DNA of 64,000 nt from Nonomuraea sp. PA05 (GCF_008086045.1 NZ_VSEY01000036.1:1-64000); one strand, 5' to 3'; counted from the stretch's first letter, positions 31,448-40,418 are shown. Program-made: numbers and translations. Notes: generated by a model not told the origin, from the sequence alone.

Positions 31448-33286
31448 TCAGGCGGAGTGGCGGCGTACGAGGCGGGCCGGGACGACCAGCTCCGTGGACG
31501 GCTCGTCGATGGCGCCGCGCAGCCGTTCGAGCAGCCGCATGGCCGTGGCCCGGCCGATCTCGCGGGCCGGGTTGGCCATCGTGGTCAGGCCGGGCGACAC
31601 CATGCCGGCGGCGTCGATGTCGTCGAAGCCCATCACCGCCAGGTCCTCCGGCACGCGCAGGCCGCGCCGCGCCGCCACGTCGAGCGCCCCGATCGCCATC
31701 ACGTCGTTCGCGCACAGGACGGCGTCGGGCGGCTCGGGCAGCTCCAGCAGCCGCGACACGCCCTGCGCGCCGCCCGTCCGGCTGAACTCGGTGTGCGCCA
31801 CCAGCGCCTGATCGGCCGGCACCCCGGCCTCGGCGAGCGCCGCGCGGTAACCGGCCACCCGCTCGGCCGCCGGGCCCTCGGCCGCGGGGCCGCACACGAA
31901 GGCGATCCTGCGGTAGCCGCGGGCCAGCAGGTGGCGGGTCGCCTCGGCGGCGCCGCCCTCGTCGTCGCTGTGCACCACGTCCACACCCCGCTGGGCCAGC
32001 CGCCCGCCCAGCCGCACCACGGGGATGCCCGCCTCGATGACCGGCAGCAGGTCCCCGGCGTGCGTGTGGAACACCGCGAACGCCAGCCCGTCCACCTGGC
32101 GGGCGATCATCTGCTCGATCGCCGCCTGCTCGATCCGCCGCATGCCGTCGGTGTTGCTGATGATCTGGTCGTAACCGGCGGGGCCCAGGACGTCCTGCAG
32201 ACCGCGGGCCAGTGCCGGGTAGAACGGGTTGGTGATGTCGGGGATGATCAGGCCGATGGTCTGGCTGCGGCTCGTGCGCAGGCCCCTGGCCAGGACGTTC
32301 GGGCGGTAGCCGAGTTGTTCGATCGCCTGGAGGACACGGCGGCGGGTCTCCTCGGCGACGGGGCGGCGGCCGTTGAGGGTGTGGGAGACGGTCGTCGCGC
32401 TCACCCCGGCCAGGTCGGCCACCCGCCTGATGCTCGGCCGCTCACCCCTGACCAGGCGGGGTTCGTCTCGGGTGATGCCTTCCGGTGCGCCGTCGCCTCG
32501 TCCCGCTGATCCGGGCGGAGCGCCGTATGCGGGCGCGCCCGGGGGTGTGGTGCCGCGTCCGGGCGTGCCTGCTGGTGTGGTGCCGCGTTCAGGTGCGGCT
32601 GTGGGGGTGGTGCCGCCTGGGAGAGCGTCGTCTCCGGGGGTGACGCGGCGGCCCTGGAAGAAGGCTTCGAACGCGCCGCCGAGCACGGCGTAAGCCTCCT
32701 CCAGCGCACGCACGCCTCGCGCGACGGCCTCGGCGGGCGGCACCAGGTCGGCCGCCTCCAGCAGGATCGCCTCCCACACCTGGCGCAGAGGTCCGAGCGC
32801 CGCAGCCGCCAGGATCCGCGCCCTGAGACCGCCCGCGTCCGCCGCCCTCGCCGCGTCTCCCACCCCGGCCGGCGTCTCCGCCAGCGCCTCCGCGAGCGCA
32901 CGCTCCCGTGCCGCGAACAGCTCCCGCCCGAACGCCCGCAGCGTCTCACTCCCGCGATACACCCGCCCGAACAGGGCGAGCTCCCCGGCAGGCGCGGCCC
33001 GCAGCAGCCCGCCGAGCGCCACCGCCGTCAGCCCGCCCCGCCGGTGCCGCACCACTTCGGCCGGATCGCCCGCCAGCAGCGGCTCGTGCTCGTAGAAGAG
33101 CTGCTCCTTGACGGGAAAGTAGTTGAACACGGTCTTGGCCGACACGTCCGCCGCCTCGGCGACCTCGCTGACCGTCACCGCGTCGAACCCCCGCAACGCG
33201 AACAACCGCAGTGCGGCATCGGCGATGGCGCGCCGCGTCTCGGCCTTCTTCCGCTCACGCCTGGCCGGGGGCTGCTGGGTGGGCAT
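31448..33286 (-). CDS. TetR-LacI fusion transcriptional regulator
   Basis: One 612-residue frame joins two repressors. Residues 10-60 are a TetR HTH (ADAALRLFALRGFDAVTVSE, VSAKTVFNYFPVKEQLFY), followed by a TetR C-terminal domain to about 213. Residues 214-275 are a Pro/Gly/Thr linker with 10-residue repeats. Residues 285-330 are a LacI HTH (SIRRVADLAGVSATTVSHTL, GYRPNVLARGLR), and 343-612 a LacI-type sugar-binding domain (TIGLIIPDITNPFYPALARG, AVMGFDDIDAAGMVSPGLTT). No ATG, GTG or TTG lies in frame between residues 216 and 288, so the LacI half has no start of its own. It faces the carbohydrate genes at 33641. Confidence 0.88.
   Translation of the reverse strand: MPTQQPPARRERKKAETRRAIADAALRLFALRGFDAVTVSEVAEAADVSAKTVFNYFPVKEQLFYEHEPLLAGDPAEVVRHRRGGLTAVALGGLLRAAPAGELALFGRVYRGSETLRAFGRELFAARERALAEALAETPAGVGDAARAADAGGLRARILAAAALGPLRQVWEAILLEAADLVPPAEAVARGVRALEEAYAVLGGAFEAFFQGRRVTPGDDALPGGTTPTAAPERGTTPAGTPGRGTTPPGAPAYGAPPGSAGRGDGAPEGITRDEPRLVRGERPSIRRVADLAGVSATTVSHTLNGRRPVAEETRRRVLQAIEQLGYRPNVLARGLRTSRSQTIGLIIPDITNPFYPALARGLQDVLGPAGYDQIISNTDGMRRIEQAAIEQMIARQVDGLAFAVFHTHAGDLLPVIEAGIPVVRLGGRLAQRGVDVVHSDDEGGAAEATRHLLARGYRRIAFVCGPAAEGPAAERVAGYRAALAEAGVPADQALVAHTEFSRTGGAQGVSRLLELPEPPDAVLCANDVMAIGALDVAARRGLRVPEDLAVMGFDDIDAAGMVSPGLTTMANPAREIGRATAMRLLERLRGAIDEPSTELVVPARLVRRHSA
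32528..32617 (-). repeat. Three 30-bp repeats forming the TetR-LacI linker
   Basis: Residues 224-253 read GGTTPTAAPE, RGTTPAGTPG and RGTTPPGAPA, three variants of one 10-codon unit, at the junction of the two regulator halves. Confidence 0.8.
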
Positions 33287-33311
33287 GCGGAGATCTTACG
33301 ACGACAGGATC

Positions 33312-33328
33312 CTTTCAGCCGCTGAAAG
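33312..33328. promoter_or_regulatory. LacI-type palindromic operator before the fusion regulator
   Basis: CTTTCAGC-C-GCTGAAAG is a perfect 8+8 palindrome 26 bases upstream of the regulator start at 33286. The form resembles LacI-family operators; autoregulation and control of the divergent genes are inferred. Confidence 0.6.
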
Positions 33329-33501
33329 TTCAGAGACCGCCGTCGGGCCGCCGTACTCCGGCTCCCGAGGGGTGCGTGAGTCTGGATCAAACGTCCTCTG
33401 ACCCGGCAGACGCAAGCATCCAAAGCCAAATTGCACCATACGATCGAGATTTTGCGGATCTTCGTCGCTTCTCACCGTTCACTCGCTGAACAGTCAGACT
33501 C

Positions 33502-33530
33502 TTGACAGCCATATTTCGTCGCGGTAAGCA
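33502..33530 (+). promoter_or_regulatory. Candidate promoter for the carbohydrate-enzyme operon
   Basis: TTGACA (33502-33507), 17 bases and TAAGCA (33525-33530) lie about 110 bases before the gene at 33641, in an unusually AT-rich 354-bp divergent gap (33287-33640). The -10 match is modest. Apart from this and the palindrome at 33312, the gap shows nothing else. Confidence 0.4.
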
Positions 33531-33640
33531 ACTCGATGGATCCCGAAATATCCGTCCAAATCGTCAAGCGCAATCTCCACAAGCAAAGCGCGGCCGGCGC
33601 GCGCCTTGCCTGACGTCCCCCCGGTCAGGAAAGGAAGCCC

Positions 33641-36415
33641 ATGTCTGTGTGGTCGAGGCTGCTCATCGCTGCGTCGCTGGTGTTCACCGGCGCGGCGGCG
33701 ATCGACATCCCACCCGGCGACTACCAGCACGTCCAGCTCGCCCTCGGGCCGTCCGAGCTGGGTGAGCCCATGTCGCTGGCGGTCCTGCCCGACAGGTCGG
33801 TGCTGCACACCGCCCGCGACGGAACCGTCCGCCACACCGACGCCTCCGGCGCTACGAAGGTGGCGGGCAAGCTCGACGTCTACACCCACGATGAGGAGGG
33901 CTTACAGGGCATCGCCGCCGACCCCGGCTTCGCCGCCAACCGCTTCGTCTACCTGTACTACTCGCCCAAGCTGAGCACCCCCGCAGGCGACGCCCCGGTG
34001 ACCGGCAGCGAGGCCGACTTCGCGCCCTGGAAGGGGCATCTGAACCTGTCGCGCTTCACGCTGAAGGCCGACAACACCCTCGACCTGGGCAGCGAGAAGG
34101 TCGTGCTGGAGGTGCCGAACGACCGCGGCCAGTGCTGCCACGTGGGCGGCGACCTCGACTTCGACGCCGCCGGCAACCTGTACCTGACCACCGGCGACGA
34201 CACCAACCCCTTCGAGTCCAGCGGCTACTCCCCGCTCGACGAGCGCACCGACCGCAACCCCCAGTTCGACGCGCAGCGCTCCTCGGGCAACACCAACGAC
34301 CTGCGCGGCAAGCTGCTGCGCGTCAAGCCGCAGCCGGACGGCACCTACACGGTCCCGGCGGGCAACCTCTTCCCGCCCGGCACGGCGGGCACCCGGCCCG
34401 AGATCTACGCCATGGGCTTCCGCAACCCGTTCCGGATGTCGGTCGACAAGCAGACGGGCACGGTCTACGTGGGCGACTACGGCCCGGACGCGGGCGGCGC
34501 CGACTCCTCCCGCGGCCCCGGCGGGCAGGTGGAGTTCGACCGGATCACCGCGCCCGGCAACCACGGCTGGCCGTACTGCACCGGCACCAACACGGCCGCC
34601 GAGACGTACAACGAGTACACCTTCCCCAGCGGCCCGTCCGGCGCCAGGTACGACTGCGCGGGCGGCCCGGTGAACAACTCCTTCCGCAACACCGGCCTGA
34701 CCAGGCTGCCCGCCGCCAAGCCGAGCTGGATCAAGTACGGCGACGCGGGCTCGCCCCCTGAGTTCGGCGGCGGCTCGGAGTCGCCCATGGGCGGCGAGGT
34801 CTACCGCTACGACGCCGGCTCTTCCTCGCCGGTCAAGTTCCCGCAGTCGCTCGACGGCCGCTTCTTCGCCATGGAGTTCGGCCGCCAGTGGATCAAGGCG
34901 ATCGCGGTCGGCGGCGACGGCGCGCCCGGCGTGATCGAGGACTTCCCGTGGGACGGCACGCAGATCATCGACTCGGAGTTCGGCCCGGACGGCGCCCTGT
35001 ACGTGCTGGACTACGGCACGGGCGGCGGCAACCAGGCGCTGTACCGGATCGAGTACCTCGGCGGCGCCAACCGCAACCCGGTCGCCAGGGCCGCCGCCGA
35101 CAGGACCTCCGGCAAGGCGCCGCTGACCGTCGCGTTCTCCTCGGCGGGCAGCTCCGACCCCGAGGGCGGCGCGCTCACCTACGCCTGGGACTTCGGCGAC
35201 GACACGTCCGCCACGCAGGCGAACCCCACGCACACGTACGCGGCCAACGGCACGTTCCGCCCGACCCTGACCGTACGCGACCCGCAGGGCCTGACCGGGA
35301 CCGCCAGCCTGGTGATCACCGTCGGCAACACCGCGCCTGCCGTCACGCTCACCACCCCGGCCGCCGGCCAGATCTTCTCCTACGGCCAGGCCGTGCCCTT
35401 CCGCGTCACGGTCACCGACCCCGAGGACGGCACCGTGGACTGCGCCGCCGTCAAGGTGACGTACCTGGTGGGCCACGACAGCCACACCCACGCCATCACC
35501 TCGAGGAACGGCTGCACGGGGTCGATCACCATCCCGCCCGACGGCGAGCACGACGCGGCGGCCAACCTGTACGGCGTGTTCGACGCCGAGTACACCGACA
35601 AGGGCGGGCTGACCGGCCACGACCTGCGCACCCTGCAACCGGCGCACCGCCAGGCCGAGCACTTCGGCGCGCAGCAGGGCATCCAGACCGCCGCCCACGG
35701 CGGGGCGGAGGGCGGCACCACGGTCGGCTTCACCGACAACGGCGACTGGATCTCCTTCGAGCCGTACCTGCTCGCGGGGGTGACCCGTGTGACGGCCCGC
35801 GTCTCCTCCGGCGGCCCCGGCGGCACCGTCGAGGTCCGCGCCGGTTCGGCGACCGGAACGCTGCTGGCCACGCTCACCGTCGCCAACACGGGCGGCTGGG
35901 ACACCTTCACCGACGTCTCCACCACCCTGAACGGCGGCGCCCCCACCGGCCCGACCAAGCTGTTCCTCGTCTTCAAGGGCGTGACGGGCCAGGGCAACCT
36001 GCTCGACGTGGACGCCTTCACCTTCTCCGTGGCAGCGACGACGGCCGAGGGCGAGTCGTACACCTCCAGCTCGGGCGTGCAGGTCGCCGACCACCCGCCG
36101 GCCAGCGGCGGCAAGACGCTCGGCTACGTGGACAACGGCGACTGGGCGGGCTACGCGGGCATCGACACCGCCGGCGCGAAGACGTTCTCCGCCCGCGTCT
36201 CCTCCGCCGGCGTCGGCGGCGCCATCCAGGTCCGTTCGGGCTCGGCCACCGGCACCCTGCTCGGCTCGGTGCCCGTGCCGGTCACGGGCGGCTGGGAGAC
36301 CTTCCAGAACGTCACCACCACCCTGACCGGCTCCGCCACCGGACCGCTGTTCCTGGTCTTCACCGGCGGCAGCGGCAACCTCTTCGACATCGACACGTTC
36401 ACGATCACCAGGTAG
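33641..36415 (+). CDS. Secreted PQQ-type sugar dehydrogenase with PKD and two CBM6-like domains
   Basis: The 924-residue protein has a signal peptide (MSVWSRLLIAASLVFTGAAA), a soluble glucose/sorbosone dehydrogenase-type beta-propeller to about residue 475 (EGLQGIAADPGFAANRFVYL, GGDLDFDAAGNLYLTTGDD, MGFRNPFRMSVDKQTGTVY, DYGPDA), a PKD domain at about 480-565 (AFSSAGSSDPEGGALTYAWD, FGDD), a linker, and two CBM6-like lectin modules (NGDWISFEPYL; NGDWAGYAG). It should oxidise a sugar outside the cell while bound to polysaccharide; cofactor use is inferred. AGGAAAGGA precedes ATG 33641. Six bases separate it from the next gene. Confidence 0.88.
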   Translation: MSVWSRLLIAASLVFTGAAAIDIPPGDYQHVQLALGPSELGEPMSLAVLPDRSVLHTARDGTVRHTDASGATKVAGKLDVYTHDEEGLQGIAADPGFAANRFVYLYYSPKLSTPAGDAPVTGSEADFAPWKGHLNLSRFTLKADNTLDLGSEKVVLEVPNDRGQCCHVGGDLDFDAAGNLYLTTGDDTNPFESSGYSPLDERTDRNPQFDAQRSSGNTNDLRGKLLRVKPQPDGTYTVPAGNLFPPGTAGTRPEIYAMGFRNPFRMSVDKQTGTVYVGDYGPDAGGADSSRGPGGQVEFDRITAPGNHGWPYCTGTNTAAETYNEYTFPSGPSGARYDCAGGPVNNSFRNTGLTRLPAAKPSWIKYGDAGSPPEFGGGSESPMGGEVYRYDAGSSSPVKFPQSLDGRFFAMEFGRQWIKAIAVGGDGAPGVIEDFPWDGTQIIDSEFGPDGALYVLDYGTGGGNQALYRIEYLGGANRNPVARAAADRTSGKAPLTVAFSSAGSSDPEGGALTYAWDFGDDTSATQANPTHTYAANGTFRPTLTVRDPQGLTGTASLVITVGNTAPAVTLTTPAAGQIFSYGQAVPFRVTVTDPEDGTVDCAAVKVTYLVGHDSHTHAITSRNGCTGSITIPPDGEHDAAANLYGVFDAEYTDKGGLTGHDLRTLQPAHRQAEHFGAQQGIQTAAHGGAEGGTTVGFTDNGDWISFEPYLLAGVTRVTARVSSGGPGGTVEVRAGSATGTLLATLTVANTGGWDTFTDVSTTLNGGAPTGPTKLFLVFKGVTGQGNLLDVDAFTFSVAATTAEGESYTSSSGVQVADHPPASGGKTLGYVDNGDWAGYAGIDTAGAKTFSARVSSAGVGGAIQVRSGSATGTLLGSVPVPVTGGWETFQNVTTTLTGSATGPLFLVFTGGSGNLFDIDTFTITR
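36044..36411 (+). repeat. CBM6 module, DNA copy A
   Basis: This 368-bp stretch coding for the last CBM6-like module is nearly identical in DNA, without gaps, to 37709-38076 in the next gene. Most differences are clustered near the middle of the module. Confidence 0.85.
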
Positions 36416-36421
36416 GCGGCG

Positions 36422-39010
36422 ATGCTGTCCAAACTCCTGAGCCTCACCCTCGTCGCGGCGAGCCTGACCGCCGTCCCCGCGAACCCGGCCTATCAGGTGC
36501 TGGTCTTCTCCAAGACCGCCGGGTTCCGCCACGACGCGATCCCCGCGGGCATCCAGGCCATCCGCGACCTCGGCGCCGCGAACAACTTCACCGTCACGGC
36601 CACCGAGGACGCCGGCGCCTTCACGAACCTGTCCGGCTACGAGGCCGTCGTCTTCCTCAACACCACCGGCGACGTGCTGAACGACACCCAGCAGGCCGCC
36701 TTCCAGCAGTACGTGGACGGTGGCGGCGGCTACGTGGGCGTGCACGCCGCCGCCGACACCGAGTACGACTGGCCGTACTACGGAAGGCTGGCGGGCGCGT
36801 ACTTCAAGAGCCATCCCGCCATCCAGCAGGCCACCGTCCGCACCGAGGACCGCGCCCACCCCGCGACCGCGCACCTCGGCCCCGCCTGGACGCGCACCGA
36901 CGAGTGGTACAACTACCGCGTCGGCCCCCGCACGTCCGTACGCGTCCTGCAGTCCCTGGACGAGACGACCTACAGCGGCGGCGACATGGGGGACCACCCC
37001 ATCACCTGGTGCCACCCCCAGGGGCAGGGCCGCGCCTTCTACACCGGCCTCGGCCACACCATCGAGTCCTACGCCGACCCCGCCTTCCGCGGCGTGCTGC
37101 TCGGCGGCATCCGGTACGCGGCCGGGACGGCCAAGGCCGACTGCCGCCCCGAGACCGGCTACACCCCGATCTACAACGGCTCCACCAGCGGCTGGTCGCA
37201 GGCGGGCCCAGGCGGCTTCGCCAACGCCGACGCCACCCTGACCTCGCAGGGCGGGATGGGCCTCCTGTGGTACTCCGCCAGGGAGCTGGGCTCGTACTCG
37301 CTGAAAGTGGACTGGAAGGTGACCGGCGACAGCAACTCCGGCGTGTTCGTCGGCTTCCCCGCCTCGGGCGACCCGCAGTCCGCCGTGGACAACGGCTACG
37401 AGGTGCAGATCGACGCCACCGACACGGCCGACCGCACGACCGGCTCGATCTACGGGTTCAAGGCCGCCGACCAGGCGGCCCGCGACGCCGCGCTCAACCC
37501 GCCCGGCTCCTGGAACACCTACGAGCTGCTGGTGGAGGGCGAACGGCTGCGCGTCCACCTCAACGGCGCGCTGATCAACGACTTCACCAACACCGACCCC
37601 CGCCGTTCGCTGCGCCAGGGCCACGTCGGCATCCAGAACCACGGCGCCGCCGACCAGGTCGCCTTCCGCAACGTCCGCGTCAAGGAACTGGGCGGCGGCG
37701 GCGTCACCGCCGAGGGCGAGTCGTACACCTCCAGCTCGGGCATCCAGATCGCCGACCACCCGCCGGCCAGCGGCGGCAAGACGCTCGGCTACGTGGACAA
37801 CGGCGACTGGGCGGGCTACGCGCACGTCACGACCGCGGGCGCCACCCGCTTCTCCGCCCGCGTCTCCTCCGGCGGCGTCGGCGGCGCCATCCAGATCCGT
37901 TCGGGCTCGGCCACCGGCACCCTGCTCGGCACGGTCACCGTCCCCGTCACCGGCGGCTGGGAGAACTTCCAGACCGTCACCACGACGCTCACCGGCTCCG
38001 CCACAGGACCGCTGTTCCTGGTCTTCACCGGCGGCAGCGGCAACCTCTACGACATCGACACCATCACCCTCGACGGCGGCGGCCCGGCGCCGCTCCTGTC
38101 GGACAAGGTGCACGTCTTCTACTACCCCTGGTACGGCTCGCCGCAGGTCAACGGCGGCTGGCGGCACTGGCAGCAGGGCGGCCGCACCCCGCCGGGCGAC
38201 ATCGGCGCCGACTTCTACCCGGCGCTGGGCGCGTACGACTCGGGAGACTTCGCCGGAACGGTCGCCCAGCACATGAAGTGGATCAGGCAGTCGGCGGCCG
38301 GGGTACTGGTGCTGAGCTGGTGGGGCCGCGGCAGCTACGAGGACGGCCTCGCCCGCGGCATCCTGGACGCGGCGGCCAGGGAAGGGCTCAAGGTCGCCTG
38401 GCACCTGGAGCCGTACGCCGGCCGCACCGCCGCCTCCACCGTGGAGGACGTCCGCTACCTCAACCAGACTTACGGCGCGCACCCGGCCTTCAGCGACGCC
38501 TTCTACGTCTTCGAGAGCCTGCGCATCACCGACTGGTCGGCCCTCGGCCAGGTGAACCAGGACAACGTCATCCTGGCCCAGACCACCGACACCAGCAAGA
38601 TCGCCCACTTCAACGGCATGTACACCTACGACGCGATCGCCGGCGCCACCGCGCCCGGCTGGCAGCAGGCCGCCGACTACGCGCGGCAGCACGGGCTGGT
38701 GTGGGCGCCGTCCGTGGGGCCCGGCTACCTCGACGACCGCGCGGTGCCCGGCAACACCACCCCCACCCTGGCCAGGGACAACGGCGCCACCTACGACAAG
38801 GAGTGGGCCAACGCCCTGCAGACCCGGCCCACGTGGGTGTCGATCACCTCCTTCAACGAGTGGCACGAGGGCAGCGTGATCGAGCCCGCCGTGCCGCGTG
38901 CGGGTTACCAGAGCTTCGAGGGCGCCTACGGGCGTACGGGGGCGGCGGCCCAGACGGCGTACCTGGACCGCACGGCTTACTGGGTGGGCCGGTTCGCCGA
39001 GACCCGCTGA
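36422..39010 (+). CDS. Secreted ThuA - DUF1080 - CBM6 - GH99-like multidomain enzyme
   Basis: The 862-residue protein has a signal peptide (MLSKLLSLTLVAASLTAVPA), a ThuA-like domain to about 240 (VLVFSKTAGFRHDAIPAGIQ, GGGYVGVHAAADTEYDWPYY), a DUF1080/3-keto-glycoside hydrolase-type lectin fold at about 245-425 (YNGSTSGWSQ, GVFVGFP, HLNGALINDF), a CBM6-like module at about 430-550, and a GH99-type catalytic domain at about 560-862 (VHVFYYPWYGSPQ, VAWHLEPYAGR, SITSFNEWHEGSVIEPA). GH99 enzymes are endo-alpha-mannosidases. The combination suggests attack on mannan-like glycans plus processing of 3-keto sugars made by the partner dehydrogenase (inference). Confidence 0.87.
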   Translation: MLSKLLSLTLVAASLTAVPANPAYQVLVFSKTAGFRHDAIPAGIQAIRDLGAANNFTVTATEDAGAFTNLSGYEAVVFLNTTGDVLNDTQQAAFQQYVDGGGGYVGVHAAADTEYDWPYYGRLAGAYFKSHPAIQQATVRTEDRAHPATAHLGPAWTRTDEWYNYRVGPRTSVRVLQSLDETTYSGGDMGDHPITWCHPQGQGRAFYTGLGHTIESYADPAFRGVLLGGIRYAAGTAKADCRPETGYTPIYNGSTSGWSQAGPGGFANADATLTSQGGMGLLWYSARELGSYSLKVDWKVTGDSNSGVFVGFPASGDPQSAVDNGYEVQIDATDTADRTTGSIYGFKAADQAARDAALNPPGSWNTYELLVEGERLRVHLNGALINDFTNTDPRRSLRQGHVGIQNHGAADQVAFRNVRVKELGGGGVTAEGESYTSSSGIQIADHPPASGGKTLGYVDNGDWAGYAHVTTAGATRFSARVSSGGVGGAIQIRSGSATGTLLGTVTVPVTGGWENFQTVTTTLTGSATGPLFLVFTGGSGNLYDIDTITLDGGGPAPLLSDKVHVFYYPWYGSPQVNGGWRHWQQGGRTPPGDIGADFYPALGAYDSGDFAGTVAQHMKWIRQSAAGVLVLSWWGRGSYEDGLARGILDAAAREGLKVAWHLEPYAGRTAASTVEDVRYLNQTYGAHPAFSDAFYVFESLRITDWSALGQVNQDNVILAQTTDTSKIAHFNGMYTYDAIAGATAPGWQQAADYARQHGLVWAPSVGPGYLDDRAVPGNTTPTLARDNGATYDKEWANALQTRPTWVSITSFNEWHEGSVIEPAVPRAGYQSFEGAYGRTGAAAQTAYLDRTAYWVGRFAETR
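37709..38076 (+). repeat. CBM6 module, DNA copy B
   Basis: Near-identical DNA copy of 36044-36411, here as the module between the DUF1080 and GH99 domains. It indicates recent module copying or gene conversion between neighbouring genes. Confidence 0.85.
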
Positions 39011-39017
39011 GATTGCT

Positions 39018-39059
39018 ACTTGACGGACGATAGCAAGTACTTGCTATCGTCCGTCAAGT
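39018..39059. promoter_or_regulatory. Perfect 42-bp palindrome over a leaderless start
   Basis: ACTTGACGGACGATAGCAAG-T (39018-39038) is the exact reverse complement of 39039-39059, with no spacer. It contains TTGACG (39020-39025) and TGCTATCGT, whose TATCGT (39045-39050) ends seven bases before GTG 39058. Promoter, operator and translation start therefore coincide. Confidence 0.85.
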
Positions 39060-39531
39060 GACGACGACCGAAGAACACGTCGAGCTGGTGGGCGCGCTCG
39101 TCCGGCTGCTGGAGACCCGGGTGCTCGACCCCCTGGAGATCCTGCTCGCCTCCGACGAGCCGCTCACCCCGATCAAGGACCGCCTGCACGTGGAGGCCGA
39201 GGTCTGGGCGGCCCAGCTGCTCGGCCCCGACCGGCGGCAGGCCGCGCGGACCGCCGCGAAGCTCATCGCCGTCCTGTTCCCCGGCGACGAGCCCTTCGAC
39301 CCGCCCGAGCAGTGGTGGCGCACCCCGCTCGGCCGCGCCGTGGCGCGCGGCGCCGGGCACCCCTCCGCGACGGCGGTCTCCTACTCCACGGCGGGCGCGA
39401 TGCTCGGCATCACCCGCCAGGGCGTCCACGACCTGGTCAAACGCGGCAAGCTCGACAAAGATCCCGGGGGCGGCGTCACGACCTCCTCCATCCAGGCCCG
39501 GCTCAACCGTCCCAAGGAGAGCACCTCTTGA
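39058..39531 (+). CDS. Leaderless HTH protein, likely autoregulator
   Basis: The 157-residue protein has an N-terminal helical part (ELVGALVRLLETRVLDPLEI) and a C-terminal MerR/excisionase-like HTH (SYSTAGAMLGITRQGVHDLV, KRGKL). GTG 39058 overlaps the 42-bp palindrome and has no Shine-Dalgarno, so the mRNA is probably leaderless. Binding to that palindrome is inferred. Its stop overlaps the TTG start of the hydrolase gene (TTGA), so it leads a four-gene operon. No named family recognised. Confidence 0.8.
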   Translation: MTTTEEHVELVGALVRLLETRVLDPLEILLASDEPLTPIKDRLHVEAEVWAAQLLGPDRRQAARTAAKLIAVLFPGDEPFDPPEQWWRTPLGRAVARGAGHPSATAVSYSTAGAMLGITRQGVHDLVKRGKLDKDPGGGVTTSSIQARLNRPKESTS

Positions 39532-40409
39532 CCGCACACGACCTCGTGATCGAAGACCGCCCCGTCCACCTGGCCGTCCGCGACCACGGCGGCGACGGCG
39601 CCCCCGTCCTGCTGCTGCACGGCCTCGGCGGCACCCTGCTGCACTGGGACGCCGTCGCGCCCCTGCTGACCGGCTCGCACCGCGTCGTCGCCATGGACCT
39701 GCGCGGACACGGCCTGTCGGGCGAGGGGCCATGGGAGTGGGAGGCCGTCCTGGACGACGTCCAGGCCGTCATCGACCACCTCGGCCTGGACGAGCCGCTC
39801 GTCGTCGGACACTCGCTCGGCGGCATGGTCGCCGTGCGGTGGGCGCTGCGCCACCCCGGCGGGCCCGGCATCGTCAACCTCGACGGACTGCGCTCGGCCG
39901 AGACCGAGCCGCGCCACTACGCCGGCCTCGCCCAGGACGAGCTCCAGGAGCTGCTCGCGGAGCTGAGATCCGTCTTCGACGCGCAGGCGGCGGCGATGGC
40001 GCAGCCGCTGCCGGAGGCGCACGCCGCGATGTACCCGCGGCGGTCGCTCCGCACCACCGCCGACGGCGTGTTCGTCCGGCCGGGCGCGGCGCTGGCCGGG
40101 CAGGTCCGGCACGACCCGTACTTCCTGGACAGCGTCCCGCCCGTCGCCGGCATCCGCTGCCCCGCCCTGTTCGTGCTGGCCACCCGGGACCTGCCCGGGC
40201 TGCCCGGGCGCGTCGCGGAGCTCATGCCCGCGCACCGGGCGGGCATCCGCCGCGACCTGCTGCCCCTCGTCGCCGACCGGCCCCACCTGCGCGTACTCGA
40301 ACTGGACGCCAGCCACAACATGGTGGCCGAGCAGCCGGACGAGATCGCGCGGGCCGTGCTGAACTTCCCTCACCCCGCCCAGGTGCCTGACCTGGGAGCT
40401 CTCGGGTAG
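39528..40409 (+). CDS. Alpha/beta hydrolase
   Basis: The 293-residue protein has VLLLHGLGGTLLHWDAVAPL, MDLRGHGLSG, the nucleophile elbow GHSLGGMVA and a late His in LDASHNMVAEQP. Substrate unknown. TTG 39528 has AAGGAGA eight bases upstream and overlaps the previous stop. It is followed nine bases later by the FAD protein gene. Confidence 0.88.
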   Translation: MTAHDLVIEDRPVHLAVRDHGGDGAPVLLLHGLGGTLLHWDAVAPLLTGSHRVVAMDLRGHGLSGEGPWEWEAVLDDVQAVIDHLGLDEPLVVGHSLGGMVAVRWALRHPGGPGIVNLDGLRSAETEPRHYAGLAQDELQELLAELRSVFDAQAAAMAQPLPEAHAAMYPRRSLRTTADGVFVRPGAALAGQVRHDPYFLDSVPPVAGIRCPALFVLATRDLPGLPGRVAELMPAHRAGIRRDLLPLVADRPHLRVLELDASHNMVAEQPDEIARAVLNFPHPAQVPDLGALG

Positions 40410-40418
40410 CGGAGCGGC

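Noticed and set aside
33902..38866. Very long minus-strand open frame (over 1650 codons) opposite the two carbohydrate enzymes
   Set aside because: Composition is Val/Arg/Gly/Ala shadow typical of antisense frames in GC-rich DNA. The plus strand has signal peptides and clear domains.
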